64,000 bases of DNA, taken from Legionellales bacterium (lineage in GTDB: Bacteria > Pseudomonadota > Gammaproteobacteria > Berkiellales > Berkiellaceae). Below, in pieces: positions 1 through 7,361 of this stretch (its first letter is position 1; the number at the start of each line of letters is the position of its first letter). The position numbers were made by a program, and so were the translations under genes. Below the pieces are notes generated by a model, which was not told where the DNA came from, did no database searches, and worked only from the letters and a program-made list of their open reading frames with translations. The stretch is from NCBI GenBank assembly GCA_002708265.1, contig PANA01000004.1, positions 1-64,000 on the forward strand, in the 5' to 3' direction.

Positions 1-229
1 ACGAACCTCTGGTGTTCCGGTTGTCACGCCAGTGGCATTGCCGGGTAGCTATGTTCGGAAGAGATAACCGCTGAAAGCATCTAAGCGGGAAACTCGCCTT
101 AAGATTAGATATCCCGAGAATTTATTTCTCCTAAAGGTCTGTTGAAGACTACAACGTTGATAGGCTGGGTGTGTAAGCGCTGCGAGGCGTTGAGCTAACC
201 AGTACTAATTGACCGTGAGGCTTGATCAT
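1..229 (+). rRNA. rrl: 23S ribosomal RNA, 3' end (partial)
   Basis: This is the last part of a large-subunit rRNA gene whose 5' portion lies left of the window. The stretch with GAACCTCTGG, the GCATCTAAGCGGGAA segment and the closing AGTACTAATTGACCGTGAGG match the conserved 3' domain of bacterial 23S rRNA. The end is placed by analogy with E. coli, just after GAGGCTTGATCAT. A 5S gene follows about 95 bases downstream, so this is the distal end of an rrn operon. Confidence 0.95.
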
Positions 230-323
230 ATAACACTCAAGTGGTTTGGGTGTTGATGACAAAGCGCACATATTATGATGTAAACAACCCTGAACAAAAT
301 TGTTATCACCGATTTAAAAGAAT

Positions 324-443
324 TGCTTGGTAGTCATAGCGAGTTGGACCCACCTGATTCCATTCCGAACTCAGAAGTGAAACGACTTAGCGCCGATGAT
401 AGTGTGGGGTCTCCCCATGTGAAAGTAGGTCGCTGCCAGGCAT
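324..443 (+). rRNA. rrf: 5S ribosomal RNA
   Basis: The segment carries the conserved 5S core CCGAACTCAGAAGTGAAAC and GTGTGGGGTCTCCCCATG. Its ends pair as helix I: TGCTTGG at 324-330 against CCAGGCA at 436-442. The length of about 120 nt is normal. It is followed immediately by an intrinsic terminator, which closes the rrn operon. An open reading frame that runs through this gene into birA is an artefact. Confidence 0.97.
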
Positions 444-452
444 GTTATCCTG

Positions 453-486
453 AGCCCCAGATAGGAAACTATCCGGGGCTTTTTTA
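453..486 (+). terminator. rrn operon intrinsic terminator
   Basis: A twelve-base stem beginning AGCCCC at 453 pairs with the arm ending GGGGCT at 480, with one mismatch and a GAAA loop, and is followed by a run of T. It lies 10 bases after the 5S gene. The next start codon comes directly after its T tract. Confidence 0.9.
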
Positions 487-487
487 T

Positions 488-1261
488 ATGGGGATTGAAA
501 TAGTGTCTGTTGAGACCGAAATAAAGTCATTCCTAACGCCAGACGCTTTGCAACGCTATTCCCAGTGGTATTGCTTTGATGCAATCGACTCCACGAATAC
601 CTTTTTGTACTCCAAACTCGACGAATTAAAAGATAGATCCGTATGTGTTGCCCATACTCAAACTGCCGGTCGCGGACGACGCGGTAAGCCCTGGATTTCT
701 GAGCCTAGTAAAGGTCTTTATCTATCGGTCGCATTCGATAAAAAACAATTTTCTGCCCCCCTGGAAGGCTTTTCTTGTGCCCTAGGGCTTTCTCTAATTC
801 ATGCTTTAAAACCTTACTCAATCCCACTCACGCTGAAATGGCCCAATGATGTGTGGATAGATAATGCGAAATGTGCTGGTATCCTGGTTGAGATTTTCTC
901 TTCTTTTATTATCGTCGGCCTGGGACTTAATTTTCTCACGCCTTCTAAAAGTTACTCCAATGCTATCGGATTGGAATCTTATATAGAAAATGTTGTAGAT
1001 CAGGTACCAAAAATTACAGCCCAAGTGCTCACTGAACTGGATAAGTCCGTGCGACTGTTTGCACAAGAAGGTTTCACCCCCTTTGTAGCTGAAGCGAATC
1101 ATCTAAACTTGCTTTATAATCGACCCTTTACTTGTCTTATAAACAATACGGAAGTAGAAGCTACCTCGGGGGTAATTAGCGCAGATGGTACGCTAATCGT
1201 GTATCAAATAAACGGAGAAAAGAGAATCTGCTACAGTGGGGAGGTTTCACTTAAACTATGA
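488..1261 (+). CDS. birA: Biotin--[acetyl-CoA-carboxylase] ligase, catalytic form without HTH domain
   Basis: This cytoplasmic enzyme activates biotin to biotinyl-AMP and attaches it to the biotin carrier protein of acetyl-CoA carboxylase. The product is 257 residues. It opens almost directly into the ligase domain (IDSTNTF) and has the biotin/ATP loop GRGRRGKPW, then LKWPNDVW and the AGILVE strand. E. coli BirA has about 320 residues because it carries an N-terminal winged helix that represses the biotin operon. That domain is absent here, so this copy should not be a repressor. ATG at 488 touches the T tract of the rrn terminator. An in-frame GTG at 503 has a better ribosome binding site (GGGGA about 8 bases upstream) and may be the true start. 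The gene overlaps coaX by ATGA. Confidence 0.93.
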   Translation: MGIEIVSVETEIKSFLTPDALQRYSQWYCFDAIDSTNTFLYSKLDELKDRSVCVAHTQTAGRGRRGKPWISEPSKGLYLSVAFDKKQFSAPLEGFSCALGLSLIHALKPYSIPLTLKWPNDVWIDNAKCAGILVEIFSSFIIVGLGLNFLTPSKSYSNAIGLESYIENVVDQVPKITAQVLTELDKSVRLFAQEGFTPFVAEANHLNLLYNRPFTCLINNTEVEATSGVISADGTLIVYQINGEKRICYSGEVSLKL

Positions 1262-2016
1262 GCCATCTTCTCGTTGATATCGGAAATACTCGAATTAAAA
1301 TGGCCATTGCTACCGGTGATGAATGCCACCATCTCTTGCCGATCTTTCATCAGCAACAAACCTCCGAGCAGATTTTAAGCGCAATGCCACAGGAGCGTTT
1401 TGAGGGAGTTTGGATAGCGAATGTGGCCCCTCTCAAACTCTGTACGACTATTTCTCGCTGGGCAAACCATAAAGATCTGTCGTGTTATAGCGCTAATAGC
1501 CAAACACAATTTCGAAGATTGAAAAACGGTTACTTAAACCCACGTCAGCTCGGTGTCGATCGCTGGTTAGGCATGATCGCCTGTGAAGCCGAGAATCTTG
1601 GTCCCAGCGTCCTCATTAGCGCAGGTACTGCCCTGACCATCGATATCATTGACCCTAATTATCAACACTTGGGCGGGTACATCCTTCCAGGGCTCGGGCT
1701 AAACCGTATTATTCCAGCTCTGAATAACCAAGATATCGCTCCAAGCTTTGACGGGGAGGGATTCCCCCAAAATACACAACAAGCCGTGAATGCAGCTTGC
1801 CAAGAAGCCTTATTGCCAGGCCTAGCATCATTTTTTGGAAAAATTTCCAAAAAAATAGATTTTTCATTTAAATGGGTGATAACTGGGGGAGATGCAGCTA
1901 AACTGCCCCCTGTGCTTCCAAATTCGGACTACGTGAAACTCGATAACGCCGTATTGTTAGGTTTAAATACCATCAGAAAAAGCGATATTGAACAAAGGGG
2001 TTGCTCATCCTTTTAG
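1258..2016 (+). CDS. coaX: Type III pantothenate kinase
   Basis: The enzyme phosphorylates pantothenate in the first step of coenzyme A synthesis. The product is 252 residues, typical for CoaX. It starts with the phosphate-binding motif DIGNTRIK near residue 7 and contains GVDRWLGM, the SAGTALTIDIID motif and GGYILPG, all hallmarks of the type III (ASKHA-fold) family rather than CoaA. Its start overlaps the birA stop as ATGA, which implies translational coupling, and the birA-coaX pair is common in gammaproteobacteria. The final codons contain the -35 element of the downstream tRNA promoter. Confidence 0.95.
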   Translation: MSHLLVDIGNTRIKMAIATGDECHHLLPIFHQQQTSEQILSAMPQERFEGVWIANVAPLKLCTTISRWANHKDLSCYSANSQTQFRRLKNGYLNPRQLGVDRWLGMIACEAENLGPSVLISAGTALTIDIIDPNYQHLGGYILPGLGLNRIIPALNNQDIAPSFDGEGFPQNTQQAVNAACQEALLPGLASFFGKISKKIDFSFKWVITGGDAAKLPPVLPNSDYVKLDNAVLLGLNTIRKSDIEQRGCSSF

Positions 2017-2029
2017 GTAAGCGTAGAAT
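2001..2029 (+). promoter_or_regulatory. Promoter of the tRNA-tuf operon
   Basis: TTGCTC at 2001-2006 and TAGAAT at 2024-2029 are separated by exactly 17 bases, 27 bases before the first tRNA. The bases after the -10 (GCACCGGC) are GC-rich, as in stringently controlled stable-RNA promoters. The -35 lies inside the coaX coding sequence. Assignment is by pattern only. Confidence 0.65.
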
Positions 2030-2055
2030 GCACCGGCTAGTAACGTAAAACATAA

Positions 2056-2131
2056 GCTGGCGTAGCTCAGTTGGTAGAGCAGCTGATTTGTAATCAGCAG
2101 GTCGCGGGTTCGAAGCCTGTCGCCAGCTCCA
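2056..2131 (+). tRNA. thrU: tRNA-Thr (anticodon TGT)
   Basis: A 76-nt cloverleaf with acceptor stem GCTGGCG/CGCCAGC and an encoded CCA. The anticodon stem GCTGA/TCAGC encloses the loop TTTGTAA, giving anticodon TGT. It is first in the Thr-Tyr-Gly-Thr-tuf series, the same order as E. coli thrU-tyrU-glyT-thrT-tufB. Confidence 0.97.
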
Positions 2132-2237
2132 GTTTCGTAAAACTTAAGGTATTTTCCAGGATAAGTGCCTTTGCTAAGTTGTCGATGTATTTGACAATTC
2201 AGTGAAAACACTGGAAAATATTGGCTTTGTATTTCCG

Positions 2238-2322
2238 GGAGGGGTTCCCGAGCGGTCAAAGGGAACAGACTGTAAATCTGTCGGCTCTGCCTTCGCAGGT
2301 TCGAATCCTGCCCCCTCCACCA
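2238..2322 (+). tRNA. tyrU: tRNA-Tyr (anticodon GTA)
   Basis: An 85-nt type II tRNA with a long variable arm, acceptor GGAGGGG/CCCCTCC and encoded ACCA. The anticodon loop reads CTGTAAA, so the anticodon is GTA. The gap from the preceding tRNA is about 106 bases and contains no gene. Confidence 0.97.
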
Positions 2323-2369
2323 AGAATGCATGGACCAGCAAAACCTGGCGCAGTGAAGACATGGGATTC

Positions 2370-2443
<74 letters not shown>

Positions 2444-2464
2444 ATGTGGCGTGAGTCGTGTAGT

Positions 2465-2539
<75 letters not shown>

Positions 2540-2622
2540 GCACCAATCGTTAAAATACGTGGTTGGTAGAGTTCAACCCGGTTTAGTAAATAATTGGCAG
2601 TAACATCTAAAGAGGCAAGCAA

Positions 2623-3807
2623 ATGGCTGAATTTGAACGTACGAAGCCGCACTTAAACGTGGGGACAATCGGACACGTTGACCATGGTAAAACAACTTTA
2701 ACAGCGGCAATTACTAAAGTTCTCGCTGAAAAAGGTGGTGCGGAGTTTAAAGATTACAACAACATTGACAACGCGCCTGAAGAGCGTGAGCGTGGTATTA
2801 CCATTGCGACGTCACACGTTGAGTACGAGTCTGACTCTCGTCACTATGCTCACGTTGACTGTCCTGGACACGCCGATTACGTCAAAAACATGATCACCGG
2901 TGCTGCTCAGATGGACGGCGCTATTCTTGTTGTATCTGCTGCTGATGGTCCTATGCCACAAACTCGTGAGCACATAATTTTGGCTCGTCAGGTTGGTGTG
3001 CCTAACATCGTTGTCTTCTTGAACAAAGCAGACATGGTTGATGACGCTGAGCTTTTAGAGCTGGTTGAAATGGAAGTGCGAGATCTTCTAAGCAGCTATG
3101 ATTTCCCTGGTGATGACATTCCTTTCGTTACAGGTTCTGCGCTGAAAGCACTTGAGGGCGATAAAGGCGAAATTGGTGAGGAAGCAATCCTGAAGCTGGT
3201 TCAAGCAATGGATGATTACTTCCCACAGCCAGAGCGTGATATCGATAAACCATTCTTGCTTCCTGTTGAAGACGTGTTCTCAATTTCTGGTCGTGGTACA
3301 GTTGTTACCGGCCGTGTTGAGCGTGGTATCGTTAAAGTTGGTGAAGAAGTTGAGATCGTCGGTATTCGTGACACTCACAAGACAACTGTTACCGGTGTTG
3401 AAATGTTCCGTAAGCTTCTTAAAGAAGGTCAAGCGGGCGACAACGTTGGTGTCTTGCTACGTGGTATTAAGCGTGATGACGTTGAGCGTGGTCAGGTTCT
3501 TTCTCACGTTGGAACAATTACACCTCACGCTAAGTTCGAAGCAGAAGTGTACGTAATGTCTAAAGAAGAGGGTGGTCGTCATACTCCGTTCTTGGCAGGC
3601 TACCGTCCACAGTTCTACTTCCGAACCACTGACGTAACAGGTGCGGTTGAATTATTACCTGGCGTTGAAATGATTATGCCGGGCGACAACACGAAGATGA
3701 TCGTAACTCTTATCAATCCTATTGCGATGGAAGAGGGACTACGGTTCGCGATTCGTGAAGGTGGCCGTACAGTTGGTGCGGGTGTTGTCACTAAAATTAT
3801 TGAGTGA
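2623..3807 (+). CDS. tuf: Translation elongation factor EF-Tu
   Basis: EF-Tu is the GTPase that brings aminoacyl-tRNA to the ribosome. The product is 394 residues, as usual. It has the P loop GHVDHGKT near residue 19, the switch II motif DCPGHADY and the guanine motif NKAD, and it ends with the conserved [12 protein letters not shown]. The ribosome binding site AGAGG lies 8 bases before the ATG. Its place after the four tRNAs matches E. coli tufB. No second copy lies after fusA in this window. The stretch [19 protein letters not shown] differs from the enterobacterial form (which has a longer variable loop here) but is within family range. Confidence 0.99.
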   Translation: MAEFERTKPHLNVGTIGHVDHGKTTLTAAITKVLAEKGGAEFKDYNNIDNAPEERERGITIATSHVEYESDSRHYAHVDCPGHADYVKNMITGAAQMDGAILVVSAADGPMPQTREHIILARQVGVPNIVVFLNKADMVDDAELLELVEMEVRDLLSSYDFPGDDIPFVTGSALKALEGDKGEIGEEAILKLVQAMDDYFPQPERDIDKPFLLPVEDVFSISGRGTVVTGRVERGIVKVGEEVEIVGIRDTHKTTVTGVEMFRKLLKEGQAGDNVGVLLRGIKRDDVERGQVLSHVGTITPHAKFEAEVYVMSKEEGGRHTPFLAGYRPQFYFRTTDVTGAVELLPGVEMIMPGDNTKMIVTLINPIAMEEGLRFAIREGGRTVGAGVVTKIIE

Positions 3808-3829
3808 TAGCAAAAAAATGCTAAAGGTT

Positions 3830-3851
3830 AAGCAGGGTTTAGGCCCTGCTT
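3830..3851 (+). terminator. Hairpin between tuf and tRNA-Trp
   Basis: AAGCAGGG and CCCTGCTT form a perfect eight-pair stem around the loop TTTAGG minus its closing pairs, 23 bases after the tuf stop. It lacks a good T tract (GTGCCGTTT follows). It may therefore be a weak terminator or an RNA-processing hairpin before the tRNA. Confidence 0.4.
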
Positions 3852-3879
3852 GTGCCGTTTAGAAAGACTTGAAACACTT

Positions 3880-3955
3880 AGGCCAGTAGCTCAATTGGCA
3901 GAGCGGCGGTCTCCAAAACCGCAGGTTGGGGGTTCGATTCCCTCCTGGCCTGCCA
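3880..3955 (+). tRNA. trpT: tRNA-Trp (anticodon CCA)
   Basis: A 76-nt cloverleaf with acceptor AGGCCAG/CTGGCCT and encoded GCCA. The anticodon stem GCGGT/ACCGC encloses CTCCAAA, giving anticodon CCA. It sits between tuf and secE, as in many gammaproteobacteria, only 15 bases before the secE start. Confidence 0.97.
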
Positions 3956-3970
3956 AAGTGAGATTCAAAG

Positions 3971-4348
3971 ATGACGGCAAAAACACAAGAACTACCCATA
4001 GGATATCAGTGGATGAGATGGATTCTAGTAGCAGCCCTGTTTTGCAGCGGTTTATATGCGCATTATCATTTCTCTGCTCAACCCCTTGTGATCAAACTTG
4101 TTGGTTGGATGGTTCTTGTCTCTGTAGGTTTGTGGGTGGCTTCTACGACAGAGTCCGGTAAGCGAGCGCTACAGTTTTTTAATGATGCTCGTTTAGAGTT
4201 GAAAAAAGTGGTTTGGCCGACCAAACAAGAAACCGGTCAAGTGACCTTGTTGGTACTCGTTATGGTAACCATAGCGAGCCTGTTTTTCTGGGCAATAGAC
4301 AGTATTTTATTAAGACTCGTTGCTTGGTTGACGGGTTTTAGTGCATAG
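3971..4348 (+). CDS. secE: Preprotein translocase subunit SecE
   Basis: SecE is the small essential membrane subunit of the SecYEG channel. The product is 125 residues, the length of the long three-segment E. coli type. Hydrophobic stretches fall near residues 15-33, 37-56 and 92-120. Between the second and third is the conserved amphipathic motif ARLELKKVVWPTKQET. The start directly follows tRNA-Trp, and nusG begins nine bases after the stop, giving the classical secE-nusG pair. Confidence 0.97.
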   Translation: MTAKTQELPIGYQWMRWILVAALFCSGLYAHYHFSAQPLVIKLVGWMVLVSVGLWVASTTESGKRALQFFNDARLELKKVVWPTKQETGQVTLLVLVMVTIASLFFWAIDSILLRLVAWLTGFSA

Positions 4349-4357
4349 GAATTTTAT

Positions 4358-4900
4358 ATGACGACGCCTCCGTTACGCTGGTACGTGATTCAAGCCCTTG
4401 TCGGCTACGAGATGCGAGTGGTCTCAGGACTGCGAGAAGCTATTGCTCGTCATGGTTTAGAAGACAAGTTTGGTGACATATTAGTCCCAACTGAAGAAGT
4501 TGTTGAAGTGCGAGGCGGGCAAAAGCGCCGAAGTGAACGTAAGTTCTTCCCGGGCTACGTCCTTGTACAAATGGTGATGGATGAAGATACATGGCATGTG
4601 GTTCGTCACGTCCCGAAAGTTTTAGGGTTCATTGGTGGAACCAGTGATAATCCGGCACCGATTACCGATGCCGAAGCGCAAAAAATCATGCAACAAGTTG
4701 AAGCGGGTGCTGAGAAGCCAAAGCCAAAGACTTTGTTCGAACCCGGAGAAGTGGTTCGTGTGACCGAAGGCCCGTTTGCCGACTTTAACGGCGTGGTCGA
4801 AGAGGTCAACTATGAAAAGAACAGACTTCGTGTTGCAGTTTTAATCTTTGGCCGATCAACACCAGTTGAGCTGGAGTTTGGTCAGGTTGAGAAAACGTAA
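4358..4900 (+). CDS. nusG: Transcription termination/antitermination protein NusG
   Basis: NusG binds RNA polymerase and couples it to Rho or to ribosomal protein S10. The product is 180 residues, with an N-terminal NGN domain ([12 protein letters not shown], then the FFPGYVLV core) and a C-terminal KOW domain starting [21 protein letters not shown] lies nine bases before the ATG. It sits in the conserved position between secE and rplK. Confidence 0.98.
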   Translation: MTTPPLRWYVIQALVGYEMRVVSGLREAIARHGLEDKFGDILVPTEEVVEVRGGQKRRSERKFFPGYVLVQMVMDEDTWHVVRHVPKVLGFIGGTSDNPAPITDAEAQKIMQQVEAGAEKPKPKTLFEPGEVVRVTEGPFADFNGVVEEVNYEKNRLRVAVLIFGRSTPVELEFGQVEKT

Positions 4901-4957
4901 GTAAAACGTTAACGGGGAGCTGTGGCAAGCAGCGTTTGAACCCACTGAGGTGACATT

Positions 4958-5389
4958 ATGGCAAAGAAAGTCTCAGCTTTAATTAAGCTGCAAGTCAAAG
5001 CACAAGAAGCAAACCCTTCACCGCCTGTTGGTCCTGCATTAGGTCAGCACGGTGTTAACATTATGGAATTTTGTAAAGCATTTAATGCTCAAACACAATC
5101 TCATGATAAAGGGCTGCCTCTTCCAGTTATTATTACTGTTTACAGTGATAAAAGTTTCACTTTTATTATCAAAACGCCTCCGGCTTCATTCTTGATCCTT
5201 AAAGCAGCAGGTCTGCAAAAAGGTAGTGGTGAGCCTAACAAAAACAAGATCGGAAAAGTAACGCGTCTGCAATTAGAAGAAATTGCAACACTTAAAATGC
5301 CTGATCTGACTGCATCGGATATGGATGCTGCGGTAAAAACCCTTGCGGGCAGTGCGCGCAGCATGGGTATCGAAGTGGAGGGCCTCTAA
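4958..5389 (+). CDS. rplK: 50S ribosomal protein L11
   Basis: L11 forms the base of the GTPase-associated stalk with 23S rRNA helices 43/44. The product is 143 residues against 142 in E. coli. Visible signatures are [23 protein letters not shown] at the N-terminus and the C-terminal RNA-binding end [13 protein letters not shown] 57-base gap follows nusG, and GAGGTGA precedes the ATG. The rplA start follows one base after the stop, so translation is likely coupled. Confidence 0.98.
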   Translation: MAKKVSALIKLQVKAQEANPSPPVGPALGQHGVNIMEFCKAFNAQTQSHDKGLPLPVIITVYSDKSFTFIIKTPPASFLILKAAGLQKGSGEPNKNKIGKVTRLQLEEIATLKMPDLTASDMDAAVKTLAGSARSMGIEVEGL

Positions 5390-5390
5390 G

Positions 5391-6101
5391 ATGTCATCTA
5401 AACGAATGAAAGCGATTCGCGAGCAAATTACTAAAGCTTCGGTTATGGCCGTTGCTGAAGCAGTTGATGCGCTAAAAACTAATTCAAAAGTGAAGTTTAA
5501 TGAAAGTATTGACGTAGCCGTAATGCTTGGGGTTGACCCACGTAAGTCTGACCAAGTGGTCCGTGGTGCTACCTTGCTTCCAAACGGAACCGGTCGTAGT
5601 GTGCGCGTTGCTGTTTTTGCACAAGGTGCAAATGCAGATGCAGCTAAAGCGGCAGGTGCTGAAATTGTCGGCTTTGAAGATCTCGCTGATACGATTAAAC
5701 AAGCGGGCCAATCTGGTGGTAAGTTAGACTTTGATGTGTTGATTGCAACACCTGATGCCATGCGTTTAATCGGTCCACTCGGCCGTATTTTAGGTCCTAA
5801 AGGTTTAATGCCTAACCCGAAGGTTGGAACGGTGACAGCTGACGTTGGCAAGGCGGTTGAAAACGCAAAAGCTGGTCAGGTTTCCTATCGTACTGACAAG
5901 GGTGGAATTATTCACTGCACGATTGGTAAGGCAAGCTTTGAAACCAATGCCTTGGTAGAAAACTTGAATGCTATCGTGAGAGATTTGCGTAAAGCAAAAC
6001 CAAGTACCGCTAAAGGGGTTTACTTGAAGAAAATTATTGTTTCTTCAACCATGGGCCCAGGTATTACGGTTGAAACCAGTTCTATCTCTTCTGCTCTATA
6101 A
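5391..6101 (+). CDS. rplA: 50S ribosomal protein L1
   Basis: L1 builds the mobile L1 stalk and in other bacteria represses its own rplK-rplA mRNA. The product is 236 residues (E. coli 234) when started at ATG 5391, which gives the usual MSSKRMK opening. An upstream start inside rplK is possible in frame but would add sixteen non-conserved residues. Conserved parts include [13 protein letters not shown] and the block [18 protein letters not shown]. Confidence 0.97.
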   Translation: MSSKRMKAIREQITKASVMAVAEAVDALKTNSKVKFNESIDVAVMLGVDPRKSDQVVRGATLLPNGTGRSVRVAVFAQGANADAAKAAGAEIVGFEDLADTIKQAGQSGGKLDFDVLIATPDAMRLIGPLGRILGPKGLMPNPKVGTVTADVGKAVENAKAGQVSYRTDKGGIIHCTIGKASFETNALVENLNAIVRDLRKAKPSTAKGVYLKKIIVSSTMGPGITVETSSISSAL

Positions 6102-6292
6102 GCAAAGAGGTATAAACAAACTTTGTGTGGGTCTTGTCCCTAGGACAAGTACCATCAAAGACCGTAGGGGTAGTGACTATCTGGTCATTGCTTAAAAGTT
6201 GAACCCTACGCAGGTGGTGAGCCCATTCAGCCATGCTGAATAGGTCGCCGGAAAGCCGCTTAGGCGGCATACGTTACGTTAAGGAGATACCT
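6102..6292 (+). promoter_or_regulatory. rplJ leader with nested hairpins (probable L10 autoregulatory leader)
   Basis: This 191-base untranslated stretch separates rplA from rplJ. It contains CTTGTCC/GGACAAG at 6133-6149, a long stem CGTAGGG (6163-6169) with CCCTACG (6204-6210) enclosing TGAC/GTCA, the perfect hairpin TTCAGC/GCTGAA at 6226-6240, and GCCGC/GCGGC at 6255-6268. The rplJ ribosome binding site follows. In E. coli the equivalent leader binds the L10-L12 complex to repress translation. A similar role here is inference from position and structure. Confidence 0.6.
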
Positions 6293-6817
6293 GTGGCGTT
6301 AAATTTAGCTCAAAAAAAAGCTATCGTCGCTGAAATCTCAGACGTCGCACAAAAATCGGTAGCAGTGGTCACCGCTGATTACCGTGGGTTGTCGGCAAAT
6401 GAAATGGCTGAGTTGCGTAAACAAGCACGTGACCAAAAAGTCTTTATTCGTATTGTCCGTAATACCCTAGCAAAACGTGCACTGAAAGGTACTGATTTCG
6501 AGTGCATCGAAGACACCTTGGTAGGTCCAACTATCTTGGCGTTTTGTGATGACGCTCCCAGTGCTGCTGCTCGTTTGATCAGAGATTACGCTAAGAAATC
6601 AGACAAATTAAATGTCGTTTCTTTAGCGGTTGGTCAAAACAAGTACAGTGCCGAACAATTAGAAGCGGTCGCCTCTTTGCCAACCAAAGACGAAGCCATT
6701 TCCAAATTGTTGTCAGCGATGCAAGCCCCGATTGCGAAGTTCGTTCGTACCGTGGCTGCACCACATGGCAAGCTAGTGCGTACGTTAGCGGCGGTTAAAG
6801 ATGCAAAAGGCGCATAA
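6293..6817 (+). CDS. rplJ: 50S ribosomal protein L10
   Basis: L10 anchors the L7/L12 dimers on the ribosomal stalk. The product is 174 residues from a GTG start, giving MALNLAQKKAIV, the usual opening. AAGGAGA lies six bases before the GTG, which decides this start over an ATG at 6233 that lies in the leader. Family features are VTADYRGL near residue 27, RIVRNTLAKRAL, and the alanine-rich C-terminal helix that binds L12. It is likely under control of its own leader. Confidence 0.97.
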   Translation: MALNLAQKKAIVAEISDVAQKSVAVVTADYRGLSANEMAELRKQARDQKVFIRIVRNTLAKRALKGTDFECIEDTLVGPTILAFCDDAPSAAARLIRDYAKKSDKLNVVSLAVGQNKYSAEQLEAVASLPTKDEAISKLLSAMQAPIAKFVRTVAAPHGKLVRTLAAVKDAKGA

Positions 6818-6862
6818 CCTTTTCATCTAAACCCTATATCTTATTAATGAGGAGTAATAAAC

Positions 6863-7240
6863 ATGGCTGCAACTAAAGAAGATATTCTTAATTCAATTGC
6901 CGAAATGAGTGTCATGGAAGTTGTTGAACTCATCGAAATGATGGAAGAAAAATTCAATGTTACTGCAGCAGCACCGGTTGCTGTAGCAGCTGCTGGCGCA
7001 CCTGCTGCAGGTGAAGCCGCTGCTGAACAAACTGAATTTGATGTCGTCCTAAAAGCTTTCGGTGACAACAAAGTCGGTGTCATTAAAGCAGTTCGTGGCG
7101 CTACCGGTCTTGGCTTGAAAGAAGCTAAAGCATTGGTAGAAAGCGCTCCAGCTGCTGTTAAAGAAGCGGTTAGCAAAGATGATGCTGAAGCTTTAAAGAA
7201 AGCACTTGAAGAAGCTGGTGCTGAGGTAGAGGTTAAGTAA
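6863..7240 (+). CDS. rplL: 50S ribosomal protein L7/L12
   Basis: This is the acidic stalk protein that recruits translation GTPases. The product is 125 residues (E. coli 121). It has an N-terminal dimerisation helix ([16 protein letters not shown]), an alanine-rich hinge around residues 35-55, and the globular domain with [24 protein letters not shown] strong GAGGAG site precedes the ATG. A large attenuator-like structure follows before rpoB. Confidence 0.98.
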   Translation: MAATKEDILNSIAEMSVMEVVELIEMMEEKFNVTAAAPVAVAAAGAPAAGEAAAEQTEFDVVLKAFGDNKVGVIKAVRGATGLGLKEAKALVESAPAAVKEAVSKDDAEALKKALEEAGAEVEVK

Positions 7241-7284
7241 TAACTACTTACCTTTATTTCGAAGTGCCTTAAAAAGGCCACTTT

Positions 7285-7329
7285 CGGGGAAACGGGTCGG
7301 TTTACATGCCGACCCTTTTCCCGTTTTAT
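7285..7329 (+). terminator. Attenuator hairpin between rplL and rpoB
   Basis: GGGTCGG at 7294-7300 pairs with CCGACCC at 7309-7315. The stem extends outward through CGGGGAAA and TTTTCCCG and ends in GTTTTAT. A second hairpin (AAGTGCCTT...AAGGCCACTT, 7262-7282) lies just upstream. As in E. coli, this is expected to reduce transcription into rpoB relative to the ribosomal protein genes. That parallel is inference. Confidence 0.7.
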
Positions 7330-7361
7330 CGATCTGATCCGTTACGTTAAGAGGAACCCCC

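Noticed and set aside
323..487. Open frame running from the 5S gene into birA
   Set aside because: It lies on the 5S rRNA and its terminator. The ligase domain begins only after 488-503.
5273..5851. 192-codon minus-strand frame across rplK-rplA
   Set aside because: It is the shadow of two certain ribosomal protein genes; the peptide is low-complexity alanine/threonine and has no ribosome binding site.
6233..6292. ATG start extending L10 by twenty residues
   Set aside because: The extension lies in the structured leader, and AAGGAGA positions the GTG at 6293 as the start.
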